A stretch of 64,000 bases of DNA from an uncultured Tateyamaria sp. (GTDB lineage: Bacteria; Pseudomonadota; Alphaproteobacteria; Rhodobacterales; Rhodobacteraceae), in NCBI RefSeq assembly GCF_947503415.1, contig NZ_CANNDS010000001.1, positions 806,001 to 870,000 on the forward strand, given 5' to 3'. The notes under the pieces are model-generated. The model was not told the DNA's origin. It ran no database searches and saw only the letters and a program-made list of their open reading frames with translations. Positions within the stretch are counted from its first letter, which is position 1, and every line of letters starts with the position of its first letter. This document shows, piece by piece, positions 40,791 to 51,012 of this stretch. The position numbers and the translations under genes were made by a program.

Positions 40791-41821
40791 TTCGCGTCAA
40801 ACCCGATGCGCGGATCAATCGCCGTGTAGAGCAGGTCAATCACCAGATTGAGCGCCACAAACAGCAGCGCCATGGCCAGAACAAACCCTTGTACGGCGGC
40901 ATAGTCCGACACGACGAGCGCCTCGACTGCATATGACCCGATGCCGGGCCAGGCAAAGACCTTTTCCACCAGCACATTGGCCCCCAGCGCAAAGGAAAAC
41001 ACCATGCCCAGCGTGGTCACGACGGGAAGCAGCGCGTTGCGGAAGGCATAGCCGTACAACACCGTTCGGTTGGAAAGACCCGCCGCGCGGGCGGTGCGGA
41101 CGAAGTCGGAAGACAGCGCAGTCAGCATGGCCGCCCGGGTCATGCGCGCAATCGGAGCAAGAGTGAAAAGCGCCAGCGTCGCGGCGGGCAAAATAAGCTG
41201 CTTGGCTGCGCCCCACCACGTCTCCCAATCACCCATCAGGGCGGCATCGATCAGATAAAAACCTGTGACGTGATCCGGGTCCAGATAAATGAAATCAAGC
41301 CGCCCAAGGGGCGACGGCGCGATGCCCAGAATGTAGTAGAATATATAGATCAACAGAATGCCGGTGAAGAATGTGGGCAACGACACGCCCGCCGTCACCA
41401 CGATGCGGCACAGATGATCGACCCAAGTGCCGGGCCGCGTGGCCGCAAGAACTCCGAGCGGCACGGCAATGACGACGGCGATGATCAGCGCGGTCAGGGT
41501 CAACTCAAGCGAAGCAGGCAAGCGGTTCGCCAGATCGGTCGCCACGGGTCGCCCGCTTGACAGGGACTGGCCCAGATCACCCTGCAACAGGTCCGCCACA
41601 TAATGCGCGAATTGCACGGGCAACGGCTTGTCGAGGCCCATGGCCACGCGTGTCTGTTCGATAGATGCCTCGTCTGCTGCGACCCCTGCAAAATAAACCG
41701 CCGGATCACCGGGCAAGGCACGGGTCAGCACAAAGCTGATCACAACGACACCCATCACCACCGGAATGGCCTGGGCCACGCGCAACAGAATTGCGCGCAG
41801 CCGGGGGGATGCGGCAAGCAT
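40787..41821 (-). CDS. Peptide-type ABC transporter permease (DppB-like)
   Basis: A 344-residue inner-membrane permease. The N-terminal segment (LRAILLRVAQAIPVVMGVVVISFVLTRALPGDPA) is the DppB/OppB pattern, followed by about six transmembrane segments and the coupling loop TRAAMLTALSSDFVRTARAAGLSNRTVLYGYAFRN. It is two bases downstream of the binding-protein gene and overlaps the DppC-like gene. Confidence 0.93.
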   Translation of the reverse strand: MLAASPRLRAILLRVAQAIPVVMGVVVISFVLTRALPGDPAVYFAGVAADEASIEQTRVAMGLDKPLPVQFAHYVADLLQGDLGQSLSSGRPVATDLANRLPASLELTLTALIIAVVIAVPLGVLAATRPGTWVDHLCRIVVTAGVSLPTFFTGILLIYIFYYILGIAPSPLGRLDFIYLDPDHVTGFYLIDAALMGDWETWWGAAKQLILPAATLALFTLAPIARMTRAAMLTALSSDFVRTARAAGLSNRTVLYGYAFRNALLPVVTTLGMVFSFALGANVLVEKVFAWPGIGSYAVEALVVSDYAAVQGFVLAMALLFVALNLVIDLLYTAIDPRIGFDAK

Positions 41822-41823
41822 GC

Positions 41824-43431
41824 TCAGACCGCTTTCAGAACACGCGCGTCCAGCTGACGGTGGAACCAGAACTCGTAGCCTTCAGCACCGTTTACCGCCA
41901 CGTTCAGCGCGGGCTGGTACAGCGGAATACGTGGCAACTCGTCCAGTGCAATCTCGAACATACGTTTGATCTGCGGTGCATAGTCCGGATCGTCCATCGG
42001 CATGTGCAGCGTGGCATCGACCAACTGTTCGATCTCCTCGTTGCGGTAGTTCGACGAGTTGAACAGATGCCCGTCCTTGTAGGCCCAGAAGAAATAGTAA
42101 TCCGGCGTGTTCAGCCAACCGCCAAAGTTTTCAAGATGCAGGGGCAGGCGCTTTTCGACCAGAACGGCCGTGCGCCAATTGGCACCGGGGATCTTCTCGA
42201 TGGTGACGTTGATGCCAATTTCACCAAGGGCTTCCTGAACCAGTAACGCCGTCGGCTCCATCCACGACGCCAGATCAAGGCTGATCGACAAGGGCACATC
42301 AAAGCCGTCCGCATAGCCCGACTTGGCCATGTGCTCTTTGGCCTTGTCGAGGTTGGTACTGTACTGTGTCTTGCGCGGCCACGCGGTGTCGGTGATCCTT
42401 TCCTCCCCACCCCACAGCGGCAAACCCCGACCAAACGCGGCAGCCTGAAAGATGTCCTCGTAGGGAACGGCATAGGCGATGGCCTTGCGCACATCCGGGT
42501 CCTGAAACGGTTCAAACGCGAAATTCGGGCACAGGCAATGGATGCAGTTCTCCACAGGGGTCGAGAACACATCCAGACTGTCCGCCAGTTCGGCGGCATC
42601 CTTGTCCGGAATGTTGAAGGCAACCTGCACGTCACCGCGTTCGATCAGGGCGCGGCGCGTCGCCGGGCTGGGCACTTCGCGGATCACCACCCGCTTGGCG
42701 GCGGGCAAAGGGCCACCCACCCAGTTATCATTGCGTTCATAGACAAGTTGCTCGCCGGGGTTCCACCGCGCCACCTTGAAAGCGCCTGACCCTGCGGGCG
42801 TCATGTGCAAGTATTCCAATGCCCAAGGATCGTCATCGGTGGCATTGGCAAGCGCCTCGACCGAGTTAATGATGTAGGGCACCGGCACGGCAAGGTCCGG
42901 GATGGTCAACTTTGACGGGCGGTCCAGATTGATCACAAAGGTGTCGTCATCCACAGCGACGAACTGCTCGGGGCGTTCCAGCCCGCCGGCCTTCATTTGC
43001 ACGGTCGGAAAGCCACCCACAGACACCGCGCGGTCAAAGGACCATTTGACATCCGCCGCCGTCACCTTGCGCCCGTCCCAGAAGGTCGCGTTTGGCTTCA
43101 GCTTGAAGGTTAGGGTCAGCCCATCATCCGATTCCGTCCAGCTTTCGGCCAATTCGGGTTCGACAACCGTATAGTCATAGGACAGGCCGTTGCCGGGCAC
43201 CTCCTTGGTGCCGAATGTCAAAAGCCGGTCATAGCAGTTGATGCCGACCTGATAGGACGCGCGGCTTGTTCCGGTGCGATGAAGATCAAGACTGTTGATG
43301 GTCTCCCCCGTCACCACCACCAAGGTGTCGCTCCCCTCGGCTGCAGCAGGCATCGCGCGCAGGAACGGCAGAACAGAGGCACCAGCGGCACCCATTTTCA
43401 GGAAATTACGTCTCGAAGTTGGATCGGTCAT
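41824..43431 (-). CDS. Peptide-type ABC transporter substrate-binding protein (SBP_bac_5), Tat-exported
   Basis: A 535-residue periplasmic binding protein with a twin-arginine signal (SRRNFLKMGAAGASVLPFLRA) and cleavage near PAAAEG. The mature part is the cluster C binding-protein fold: ETINSLDLHRTGTSRASYQ, LAESWTESDDGLTLTFKLKPN and FWDGRKVTAADVKWSFDRA. It is the first gene of the leftward transporter-atzF-ridA operon, divergent from the LysR regulator gene over 138 bp containing two inverted repeats. The ligand is unknown. Confidence 0.92.
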   Translation of the reverse strand: MTDPTSRRNFLKMGAAGASVLPFLRAMPAAAEGSDTLVVVTGETINSLDLHRTGTSRASYQVGINCYDRLLTFGTKEVPGNGLSYDYTVVEPELAESWTESDDGLTLTFKLKPNATFWDGRKVTAADVKWSFDRAVSVGGFPTVQMKAGGLERPEQFVAVDDDTFVINLDRPSKLTIPDLAVPVPYIINSVEALANATDDDPWALEYLHMTPAGSGAFKVARWNPGEQLVYERNDNWVGGPLPAAKRVVIREVPSPATRRALIERGDVQVAFNIPDKDAAELADSLDVFSTPVENCIHCLCPNFAFEPFQDPDVRKAIAYAVPYEDIFQAAAFGRGLPLWGGEERITDTAWPRKTQYSTNLDKAKEHMAKSGYADGFDVPLSISLDLASWMEPTALLVQEALGEIGINVTIEKIPGANWRTAVLVEKRLPLHLENFGGWLNTPDYYFFWAYKDGHLFNSSNYRNEEIEQLVDATLHMPMDDPDYAPQIKRMFEIALDELPRIPLYQPALNVAVNGAEGYEFWFHRQLDARVLKAV

Positions 43432-43472
43432 TCATCACCCCTGCGGTTGGTCAAATTTTAGAAGGAATCGCG

Positions 43473-43490
43473 TCGCAAGGGATGTTGCGA
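43473..43490. promoter_or_regulatory. Inverted repeat 1, candidate LysR operator
   Basis: TCGCAAGGGATGTTGCGA has perfect 6-bp arms (TCGCAA/TTGCGA) with a 6-nt spacer, 42 nt upstream of the transporter binding-protein ATG in the divergent promoter region. Its arms resemble the repeats at 43531-43549 and 44516-44531. Confidence 0.4.
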
Positions 43491-43530
43491 TGGAACAGCG
43501 TGCACATCTAATGCTATAAAAGAATATAAT

Positions 43531-43549
43531 CGGTGCAAAAATTGCATCG
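43531..43549. promoter_or_regulatory. Inverted repeat 2, candidate LysR operator
   Basis: CGGTGCAAAAATTGCATCG has perfect inner arms TGCAA/TTGCA with an AAA spacer and outer CG/CG pairs. It lies 20 nt upstream of the LysR ATG, the usual place for autoregulation, and directly follows a TATAAT (43525-43530) that may be the LysR -10 box. Its centre is about 58 bp from repeat 1. Confidence 0.45.
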
Positions 43550-43569
43550 ATAGCTGGAAATGGCCTAAA

Positions 43570-44472
43570 ATGAGATACTTACGGACCTTTGAATTGATTG
43601 AGGCAGTAGTACGCGCGGGGTCCATCCGAAAGGCGGCCGAGGATACGAACCTGACCGCCTCCGCCCTCAACCGGCGCATTCAGGGGTTCGAGAGGGAGTT
43701 TGGCTGGCCGATCTTCGAACGCCTGCCGCGCGGTATGCGGCTGAACCCGGCGGGTGAATTGCTGATGCAGCATATCCGCCTGCAACGCACCGACCTTGCG
43801 CGGGTCCAGTCGCAGGTGGCCGACCTGTCGGGCGAACGGCGCGGTCACATCTCGATTGCCTGCTCGCAGGCTTTGTTGCCCTACTTCCTGCCGGAACAAA
43901 TCGCCATCTACCGGGCGGACCACCCCGGCGTCACGTTCTCGATCAATGTGCGGGACAGGGCGCAGGCAGAACGTGATCTCGCATCCTACAGCAGCGATCT
44001 GGCTTTGGTGTTCGAACCGGTGCATCTGGTTGAATTTGATGTACTTTATGCCATGCCGCAAAAGGTGCACGCAGTGTTCCCCCATGGCAGCCCGCTTGCC
44101 ACCAAGCCGACCCTGCGATTGCGTGATTGCCTGAATTACCGGCTTGTCCTGCCAACGGCAGCCTACGGTGTGCGCAACCTGCTGGAGCTGGGCGCGACAT
44201 CCATCGGGCGCACGCTGACGCCCACGCTCGAAACCGAATCCTTCGATCTGATCCGCCACTACGTGACACAGGAAAACGCCGTCGGGTTCCAAATCCCTAT
44301 TGGCCTCAAACCGCCAGAGCAAGCGGATTTCGGGCACCGCCCTCTGGCGGAACGCGATGTGCGGCCCGGACAGCTGTTACTGGGGCAGATGAAAGGCCGC
44401 GCCCTGCCCGTCGCCTCATCCAAGTTCGGTCAACAATTGGTGGCCGCACTCGAAGCGTTGGCCGCGCGGTAA
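43570..44472 (+). CDS. LysR family transcriptional regulator
   Basis: A 300-residue LysR-type regulator: N-terminal winged helix (MRYLRTFELIEAVVRAGSIRKAAEDTNLTASALNRRIQGFEREFGW) and a periplasmic-binding-like effector domain (GHISIACSQALLPYFLPEQI). It lies between the leftward transporter-atzF operon and the rightward BMP/formamidase/biuret operon. Similar inverted repeats occur on both sides of it, so it probably controls both and itself. The inducer is unknown; a ureide or amide is a reasonable guess from the neighbours. Confidence 0.92.
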   Translation: MRYLRTFELIEAVVRAGSIRKAAEDTNLTASALNRRIQGFEREFGWPIFERLPRGMRLNPAGELLMQHIRLQRTDLARVQSQVADLSGERRGHISIACSQALLPYFLPEQIAIYRADHPGVTFSINVRDRAQAERDLASYSSDLALVFEPVHLVEFDVLYAMPQKVHAVFPHGSPLATKPTLRLRDCLNYRLVLPTAAYGVRNLLELGATSIGRTLTPTLETESFDLIRHYVTQENAVGFQIPIGLKPPEQADFGHRPLAERDVRPGQLLLGQMKGRALPVASSKFGQQLVAALEALAAR

Positions 44473-44515
44473 CCGCCCCACGGCGACGTGCTCTGCTCAC
44501 CGCTGCAAAAAACGC

Positions 44516-44531
44516 ATCGCAACGGTGCGAT
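44516..44531. promoter_or_regulatory. Inverted repeat 3 upstream of the BMP operon
   Basis: ATCGCAACGGTGCGAT has perfect 6-bp arms (ATCGCA/TGCGAT) and a 4-nt spacer, about 110 nt upstream of the BMP-protein ATG. The arms share TCGCA/TGCGA with repeat 1 before the divergent operon, suggesting one regulator for both. Confidence 0.4.
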
Positions 44532-44644
44532 ATTAGCAGACGACAACAGCGCTCCTTTCCAGCCATTTTCCAATCCGATCACGCAGGGGGCCAAATGGTC
44601 ATTGCCTGCAGACAGATATCGCTTTGCGCTAAAGGAGTATGCCA

Positions 44645-45760
44645 ATGTCGTTCTCACCCTTGTCTCGTCGTGGCTTTCTGAAAGGGACCGCCGCCGTTGC
44701 GGGGGCCACGGCCCTGCCCCATCTGGCTCACGCCGCATCCGGCGGGCCTTTGACAGTTGGTTTCATCTATGTCGGACCCAAGGATGATTTTGGATACAAT
44801 CAGGCCCATGCCGAAGGCGCCGCCGCGGTCAAAGCCATCGAAGGCGTCACCGTTGTCGAAGAAGAGAACGTCGCCGAAACCATCGACGTGCAGAAATCGA
44901 TGGAATCGATGATCGCCTTCGACGAGGCCAAGCTGCTGTTCCCGACCTCGTTCGGCTACTTCAACCCGCATGTGCTGGAGGTGGCGCCAAAACACCCGGA
45001 TGTGCGGTTCCAGCACGCGGCAGGCCTCTGGACCGATGGCATGCCCACAAATGTCGGGTCCTATTTCGGCTATATCGGCATGGGTCAGTACCTGAACGGG
45101 ATCACCGCCGGGCACGCCACCGCCACCAAAAAGATCGGCTTCGTCGCGGCCAAGCCGATCCCGCAGGTCCTGCTTAACATCAACTCGTTCCTGCTGGGCG
45201 CGCGTCAGGTCGATCCGGATATCACCTGCCAAGTCATCTTTACCGGCGAGTGGTCACTGGCGGTCAAGGAGGCCGAGGCCACCAACGCGCTGGCCGACGC
45301 AGGTTGTGACGTGATCACCTGCCATGTGGATGGCCCCAAAGTGGTGATGGAAACCGCTGCCGGGCGCGATTGCTTTGTCTGCGGATACCACGCCGACCAA
45401 TCCGCACTCGCGCCGGAGAAGTACCTGACCGGCGCGGAATGGAACTGGGCCGGGGTCTATACGGGCATGGTGCAAACTGTGCTTGATGGCGGCACCATCG
45501 ACAATTTCGTGCGGGGCGGTCTGGCCGACGGGTTCATCAAGATGTCTCCGCTCGGACCGGCCGTGTCCGACGCAGCGCGCGCCCAGTTCGAAGCGACCAA
45601 GGCCGAGATCATGGCAGGCGGGTTCACCGCCATCGAAGGGCCGCTCAAAGACAACACAGGCTCCGTGATTGCCGCCGATGGCGAAGGCTTTGCCGAGGAT
45701 GACATCGCGCTGGAGAGCATGGATTATCTGGTGGATGGCGTGATCGGCTCAACCTCCTGA
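44645..45760 (+). CDS. BMP family ABC transporter substrate-binding protein, Tat-exported
   Basis: A 371-residue basic-membrane-protein family binding protein (PF02608, the nucleoside/ureide-type group). A Tat signal (SRRGFLKGTAAVAGATALPHLAHA) precedes a mature part with FIYVGPKDDFGYNQAHAEGA, VNV-like AETIDVQKSMESMI and YFGYIGMGQYLNGITAG. The ATG at 44645 has AGGAG 7 nt upstream; an ATG 6 nt earlier is too close to it. First structural gene of the formamidase/biuret operon, so its ligand is probably biuret, formamide or a related amide. Confidence 0.92.
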   Translation: MSFSPLSRRGFLKGTAAVAGATALPHLAHAASGGPLTVGFIYVGPKDDFGYNQAHAEGAAAVKAIEGVTVVEEENVAETIDVQKSMESMIAFDEAKLLFPTSFGYFNPHVLEVAPKHPDVRFQHAAGLWTDGMPTNVGSYFGYIGMGQYLNGITAGHATATKKIGFVAAKPIPQVLLNINSFLLGARQVDPDITCQVIFTGEWSLAVKEAEATNALADAGCDVITCHVDGPKVVMETAAGRDCFVCGYHADQSALAPEKYLTGAEWNWAGVYTGMVQTVLDGGTIDNFVRGGLADGFIKMSPLGPAVSDAARAQFEATKAEIMAGGFTAIEGPLKDNTGSVIAADGEGFAEDDIALESMDYLVDGVIGSTS

Positions 45761-45768
45761 CCGGGTCA

Positions 45769-46878
45769 ATGCGCGCCTCGTCCCCACCGCTTGCAGCCAC
45801 GCCTGTCCAGCCCGTGACCAGTCTGGCGGTTGTGGCCCGCCGCGCCGAGGCGGTGGTTCTGCCGCTGGGCGCATTGCTGGTAGGCTTTGCCGTGTTCAGC
45901 CTTTTTCTGCTGGTGCAGGGCAAATCTCCGACCGAGTTCTTCGCGCTGGTCTATCGCGGTGGCTTCGGCACCGGGTTCTCTTGGCAGAACACATTGTCGC
46001 GCACGGCCCCACTGCTGTTGGCGGCCCTGTGCGTGGCCCTGCCTGCGCGGCTGGGGCTGGTGGTGATCGGCGGCGAGGGCGCGATAGTGCTGGGCGGGGT
46101 CGGCGCCGGGTTTGCCGGCGTTGTGCTCAGCGGCGCACCAGCCGCCGTGGCGCTGCCACTGATGCTGGGCTTTGCGATGGCCATCGGCGCGCTCTGGATC
46201 GGGGCGGTCGGGGCCTTGCGCCACTTTCGCGGCGTCAACGAAACCATCGCCAGCCTGCTGATGGCCTACATCGCGATTGCCCTGATGAACCATCTTGTCG
46301 AAGGCCCGCTGCGGGACCCCGCCAGCCTGAACAAACCCTCGACCGCGCCACTGGATGACGCACTGCGGGTGGGCAACCTACCCGGCTGGGACGTGCATTG
46401 GGGGCTGGCTTTCGGTGTGATCTGCTGCGTGCTGGCCTGGGTGCTGATCGACAAAACCACATGGGGCTTCGCGGCGCGCATCGCCGGTGGCAACGTCCGC
46501 GCGGCTCAGGTGCAGGGGCTACCCGTGGGCAAACTGATCCTCGGCTTCACCGCGCTGGGGGGCGCATTTGCTGGCATGGCCGGCTTCTTCGAAGTGGCCG
46601 CCGTGCACGGGTCGGCCAATGCCAGCTTGGCGGGCGGCTATGGCTACACGGGCATCCTGATCGCGTTTCTGGCCCGGCACAATCCGCTGGCCATCATCCC
46701 CGTCGCGATCTTGTTGGCTGGGTTCGAGGCGTCGTCAGGCCTTGTCCAGCGCCGCATGGACCTGCCGGACGCCACGGTGCTGGTGCTGCAGGGTTTTGTC
46801 TTCATGGCGATCCTGATCTCGGAAACGCTTTATGGACGGTTCAAGATCTTTGCGCCTGAACGTTGGGGGACACCCTGA
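45769..46878 (+). CDS. BMP-type ABC transporter permease 1
   Basis: A 369-residue polytopic permease of the BPD_transp_2 family (NupP/YufP-like). Typical segments are TLSRTAPLLLAALCVALPARLGLVVIGGEGAIVLGG and the conserved loop FAARIAGGNVRAAQVQGLPVGKLIL. It follows the binding-protein gene after 8 nt, and its stop shares a base with the next permease start (TGATG). It is one of the two membrane subunits of the importer. Confidence 0.92.
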   Translation: MRASSPPLAATPVQPVTSLAVVARRAEAVVLPLGALLVGFAVFSLFLLVQGKSPTEFFALVYRGGFGTGFSWQNTLSRTAPLLLAALCVALPARLGLVVIGGEGAIVLGGVGAGFAGVVLSGAPAAVALPLMLGFAMAIGALWIGAVGALRHFRGVNETIASLLMAYIAIALMNHLVEGPLRDPASLNKPSTAPLDDALRVGNLPGWDVHWGLAFGVICCVLAWVLIDKTTWGFAARIAGGNVRAAQVQGLPVGKLILGFTALGGAFAGMAGFFEVAAVHGSANASLAGGYGYTGILIAFLARHNPLAIIPVAILLAGFEASSGLVQRRMDLPDATVLVLQGFVFMAILISETLYGRFKIFAPERWGTP

Positions 46879-47801
46879 TGGACACGGATCTGGGCCTTTG
46901 GGTGATCCCGCTCGCCATCCTAGGTGGGGCAATTCGGGTGTCGACGCCGTTTCTCTTTGTCAGCCTTGGTGAGGCGCTGACGGAACGGTCGGGCCGGATC
47001 AATCTGGGGCTTGAAGGTACGCTCGTCTTCGGGGCCATGTCGGGCTACGCGCTGGCCTATTTGACGGGCTCGCCTTGGCTGGGGGTGCTGGCCGCAGCGC
47101 TTTGCGGCGCGCTGTTCGGCCTGCTGCATGGCGTCATCTGTTCGCTGCCACGGGTCAACGACATCGCCGTGGGCATAGCGATGATGATCCTTGGGCTGGG
47201 GCTGGCCTTCTACTTTGGTAAACCCTTCGTGCAGCCGGTCGCACCGGACCTGCCCGCGATCAGTTTCGGTGGCTGGTCGGATATGCCGCAGATCCGGGCC
47301 GCACTGGAGGTGAACGTGCTGTTCCTGATCGGAGCAGTGTTGGCGGTTGGACTGTGGTGGTTGCTGCGCGCCACCCGGATCGGGCTGATCATCCGCGTCG
47401 TGGGCGACAGCACCGATGCGGCCCGCGCGATGGGTCTGCGACCCGCCATGATCCGCACATGCACCACCGCGGTGGGCGGTGCATTTGCAGGTGTCGGAGG
47501 GGCGTATCTGTCGCTCTACTATCCGGGCAGTTGGAACGAAGGGATCTCCTCTGGGCAGGGCCTGATGGCCGTCGCGCTGGTGATCTTTGCGCGCTGGAAC
47601 CCGCTCGCCTGTTTCGGTGCGGCTCTGCTCTTCGGCGGCGCGGGCGCGCTTGGGCCAACGCTGCAATCGGTCGGCATATCCGAAGGCTACTACCTGTTTT
47701 TCGCGGCACCCTACGTTCTGACGCTGGGTGTTCTGATCGCAACCTCGTCGCCCACCCGCGCCATGACCGGCGCGCCAGCCGAACTGAGCATAACCAAATA
47801 G
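46878..47801 (+). CDS. BMP-type ABC transporter permease 2
   Basis: A 307-residue permease, partner of the preceding gene (NupQ/YufQ-like): STPFLFVSLGEALTERSGRINLGLEGTLVFGAMSGY and the coupling loop IIRVVGDSTDAARAMGLRPAMIRT. ATG at 46878 in the TGATG overlap is preferred over a TTG 15 nt upstream. Formamidase follows after 9 nt. Confidence 0.92.
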   Translation: MDTDLGLWVIPLAILGGAIRVSTPFLFVSLGEALTERSGRINLGLEGTLVFGAMSGYALAYLTGSPWLGVLAAALCGALFGLLHGVICSLPRVNDIAVGIAMMILGLGLAFYFGKPFVQPVAPDLPAISFGGWSDMPQIRAALEVNVLFLIGAVLAVGLWWLLRATRIGLIIRVVGDSTDAARAMGLRPAMIRTCTTAVGGAFAGVGGAYLSLYYPGSWNEGISSGQGLMAVALVIFARWNPLACFGAALLFGGAGALGPTLQSVGISEGYYLFFAAPYVLTLGVLIATSSPTRAMTGAPAELSITK

Positions 47802-47810
47802 GAGACACCA

Positions 47811-48827
47811 ATGAATGGATTAGGAGGACTGAACAAGTCGTCAAACGGTGTTGTCATCGGGCTTGTGCAACTGAAGCTGCCCGTGGTCGAAACCCCCGCC
47901 GATCTGGCGGCACAAACCGCGCGGATCGTGGACATGACGGCCAAGGCGCGGCGCAACATGGGCACCATGGATCTGGTCGTGTTTCCCGAATATGCGCTGC
48001 ACGGGCTGTCGATGGACATCAATCCCGACATCATGTGCACCATGGACGGCCCCGAGGTTGCAGCGTTCCAGCAGGCCTGCATCGACAATGACATCTGGGG
48101 CTGCTTTTCGATCATGGAGGCCAACCCCGGCGGCATGCCCTACAACGTGGGCCTGATCATCGACAACGCAGGCGAAGTGAAGCTCTACTACCGCAAGATG
48201 CACCCATGGGTTCCGGTCGAGCCGTGGGAGCCCGGCGATGGCGGCATCCCGGTGATCGACGGGCCAAACGGCTGCAAACTGTCGCTGATCATCTGCCATG
48301 ACGGCATGTTCCCCGAAATGGCGCGCGAGGCGGCCTATAAAGGGGCGGAGGTCATGCTGCGCACGGCAGGCTACACAGCGCCCATCCGTGACAGTTGGAA
48401 GTTCACCAACCAATCCAATGCCTTCTGCAATCTGATGGTCACGGCCAATGTCTGCATGTGCGGCAGCGACGGTACTTTTGACAGCATGGGCGAGGGGATG
48501 ATCTGCAACTTCGACGGCAGCATTATCGCGCACGGCACGTCGGGCCGCGCGGACGAAATCATCACCGCCGAGGTGCGCCCCGATCTGGTGCGCGAAGCGC
48601 GGGCGAACTGGGGGGTCGAAAACAACATCTACCAATTCGGCCATCGCGGCTATGTCGCGGTCAAGGGCGGGGCGCAGGATTGTCCTTATACCTACATGAC
48701 CGATCTGGCGGCGGGGCGGTATCAGCTTCCGTGGGAGGATGAGGTCAAGACCACCGACGGCACCGATTTCGGCTTCCCCGCCCCGACACGGCGCTTTGGC
48801 GGCCCGCAGAAGGATGCCGCCGAATGA
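47811..48827 (+). CDS. amiF: Formamidase (nitrilase superfamily)
   Basis: Formamidase hydrolyses formamide to formate and ammonia in the cytosol. The 338-residue protein begins [21 protein letters not shown], the characteristic AmiF N-terminus. The nitrilase triad is Glu60 ([10 protein letters not shown]), Lys129 (LYYRKMHPW) and Cys162 ([10 protein letters not shown]). YGF-type aliphatic amidase (AmiE) differs at the N-terminus. It sits inside a BMP transporter operon and overlaps the biuret hydrolase gene by ATGA. Formamide could also come from cyanide through a hydratase, which may link it to the nitrile hydratase unit at 33.5 kb. Confidence 0.92.
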   Translation: MNGLGGLNKSSNGVVIGLVQLKLPVVETPADLAAQTARIVDMTAKARRNMGTMDLVVFPEYALHGLSMDINPDIMCTMDGPEVAAFQQACIDNDIWGCFSIMEANPGGMPYNVGLIIDNAGEVKLYYRKMHPWVPVEPWEPGDGGIPVIDGPNGCKLSLIICHDGMFPEMAREAAYKGAEVMLRTAGYTAPIRDSWKFTNQSNAFCNLMVTANVCMCGSDGTFDSMGEGMICNFDGSIIAHGTSGRADEIITAEVRPDLVREARANWGVENNIYQFGHRGYVAVKGGAQDCPYTYMTDLAAGRYQLPWEDEVKTTDGTDFGFPAPTRRFGGPQKDAAE

Positions 48828-49498
48828 CCATCGCGGCCACCCCCTATGCCTGGCCTTACAACGGTGATCTGCGGCCAGAAAACACAGCGCTGATGATCAT
48901 CGACATGCAGACGGATTTCTGCGGCAAGGGCGGGTATGTCGACAAGATGGGCTATGACCTGTCGATGACACAGGCACCGATCCAGCCTATCAAGGCGGTA
49001 CTCTCCGCGATGCGCGCCAAGGGCTATCACATCATCCACACCCGCGAAGGCCACCGCGCCGATCTGGCCGATCTGCCCGCCAACAAGCGCTGGCGCAGCC
49101 AGCAGATCGGCGCAGGTATCGGCGATCCCGGACCGTGCGGCAAGATCCTCGTGCGGGGCGAACCCGGATGGGACATCATCCCCGACCTCTATCCCGTCGC
49201 AGGCGAGCCGATCATCGACAAGCCCGGCAAGGGCAGCTTTTACGCCACAGACCTCGAAATGATCCTGCGCACGCGGGGCATCGACAATCTCATCCTGACC
49301 GGCATCACCACCGATGTCTGCGTGTCGACCACCATGCGCGAAGGCAATGACCGCGGCTTTGAATGCCTTGTGTTGTCCGATTGCTGCGGGGCGACGGATC
49401 AGGGCAACCATGACGCAGCGCTCAAGATGGTGACCATGCAGGGTGGTGTGTTCGGGGCCGTCAGCGACAGCGCCACAGTGCTGGACCACCTGCCATGA
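48824..49498 (+). CDS. biuH: Biuret amidohydrolase (isochorismatase-like cysteine hydrolase)
   Basis: BiuH hydrolyses biuret to allophanate and ammonia. The 224-residue protein closely follows the remembered Rhizobium leguminosarum BiuH pattern ([50 protein letters not shown]). Residues corresponding to its catalytic Asp36, Lys142 and Cys175 are Asp27, Lys133 and Cys166, all at the same offset of nine. The substrate-binding Gln215 corresponds to Gln206. Its product is the substrate of the allophanate hydrolase at 36.4 kb. It overlaps formamidase and the ATPase gene by ATGA on both sides. Assignment by recalled similarity, not by search. Confidence 0.87.
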   Translation: MTIAATPYAWPYNGDLRPENTALMIIDMQTDFCGKGGYVDKMGYDLSMTQAPIQPIKAVLSAMRAKGYHIIHTREGHRADLADLPANKRWRSQQIGAGIGDPGPCGKILVRGEPGWDIIPDLYPVAGEPIIDKPGKGSFYATDLEMILRTRGIDNLILTGITTDVCVSTTMREGNDRGFECLVLSDCCGATDQGNHDAALKMVTMQGGVFGAVSDSATVLDHLP

Positions 49499-51012
49499 CC
49501 GGACCTCGGGCCATCGGGGTCGAGACCCTCCATATGACCATGCGGTTCGGGGCTTTCACCGCGCTCGACGACTGCTCGATCAGGATTGCGCCCGGCAGTT
49601 TCCATGCGCTGTTGGGCGAAAACGGGGCGGGCAAGTCGACGCTGGTCAAGTGCATGATGGGCTTTTACCACGCCACCGCGGGCGAGATGCTGGTGGACCG
49701 GCGCGAAGCCCGGATCACGGACCCCAAGGCGGCACATGCGCTGGGGCTGGGCATGGTGTACCAGCATTTCACGCTGGTCCCGTCGCTGACCGCCGCCGAA
49801 AATCTTGTGATCAGCCGCGAAGATGCACCTCAAATTATCGACTGGCGCTCCGAACGGGCGGCGTTGCAAGACTTCATGGACCGAATGCCGTTTCAGGTGC
49901 CGTTGGACCAACCGGTGCGCGCACTGGCAGCCGGTGAAAAGCAAAAGCTGGAAATCCTGAAACAGCTATATCTGGGACGCCGTTTCCTGATCCTTGATGA
50001 ACCCACATCGGTGCTGACCCCGGACGAGGCGGACGAGGTGCTGGGCCATGTCCGCCAGCTGTGTCGGGACGGCGAAATCTCCGTGCTGATGATCACCCAC
50101 AAATTCCGCGAAGTGACCGCCTTTGCAGACGAGGTTTCGGTCCTGCGCCGGGGCAAGCTGGTGGGGGGCGGCAAGGTTTGCGACCTCGACCACACCGACA
50201 TGGCGGCGCTGATGATGGGCGGCACGCAGCTTGCTCGCCCCGCGCCCCGGTCCGGCACGGTTGGCGCGCCGGTGCTGGACCTGCACAACGTCACCGCGCG
50301 CGACAGGACCGGCTTGAAGGACATCCGGATTGACGCGTTGACCGTACACGCAGGCGAAATCGTGGGGATCGCGGGCATCTCCGGAAATGGTCAGATGGAG
50401 CTGATGGAAATCCTGACCGGCCAACGCCCGCGGCAAACGGGCAAGATCATGGTCAAGGGCACCCCCTACGCTGCACGGCGCAACGAGGCACTGCGCCACA
50501 ACGTTCGCTTTCTGCCCGAAGAGACGCTGCAAAACGCCTGCGCACCACGTATGTCGGTCGCTGAAAACATGGCCTTCCGAAGCTTTGACACAAACGGTGC
50601 GCGGCCCCGGTTCTGGCTGTCCGGGCGTGACATACGGGCCCGCGCCGCCGACCTGGTGCGGCAATTCAAGGTCAAGACAACCTCCCTCGACAGCCCGATC
50701 GCAGCCCTCTCCGGCGGCAATATCCAACGCAGCGTGCTGGCCCGCGAACTGTCGGGTCAGGTCGATTTGCTGATCATCTCGAACCCGTGCTTCGGCCTCG
50801 ATTTCTCGGCTGTGGCTGACATCCGTAGCCGCATCATGGACGCCCGCAACGCAGGCACCGCCGTGTTGATCATGTCCGAAGACCTGGACGAAATCATGGA
50901 GTTGACCGACCGTGTTCTGGTCATGTCAGAGGGCCGGATCACCTACGACACCCCAACGTCCAGCGCAGATATCGGAACGCTTGGGCACTTCATGGGGGGG
51001 CACGCAGGATGA
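49495..51012 (+). CDS. BMP-type ABC transporter, dual-domain ATP-binding protein
   Basis: A 505-residue ATPase with two ABC domains, as in NupO/RbsA-type importers. Domain 1: Walker A GENGAGKS, signature region [11 protein letters not shown], Walker [14 protein letters not shown]. Domain 2 is degenerate, as usual: GISGNGQ in place of Walker [28 protein letters not shown]. It completes the importer encoded at 44.6-47.8 kb although two hydrolase genes separate it from the permeases. Both junctions are ATGA overlaps. Confidence 0.92.
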   Translation: MTGPRAIGVETLHMTMRFGAFTALDDCSIRIAPGSFHALLGENGAGKSTLVKCMMGFYHATAGEMLVDRREARITDPKAAHALGLGMVYQHFTLVPSLTAAENLVISREDAPQIIDWRSERAALQDFMDRMPFQVPLDQPVRALAAGEKQKLEILKQLYLGRRFLILDEPTSVLTPDEADEVLGHVRQLCRDGEISVLMITHKFREVTAFADEVSVLRRGKLVGGGKVCDLDHTDMAALMMGGTQLARPAPRSGTVGAPVLDLHNVTARDRTGLKDIRIDALTVHAGEIVGIAGISGNGQMELMEILTGQRPRQTGKIMVKGTPYAARRNEALRHNVRFLPEETLQNACAPRMSVAENMAFRSFDTNGARPRFWLSGRDIRARAADLVRQFKVKTTSLDSPIAALSGGNIQRSVLARELSGQVDLLIISNPCFGLDFSAVADIRSRIMDARNAGTAVLIMSEDLDEIMELTDRVLVMSEGRITYDTPTSSADIGTLGHFMGGHAG

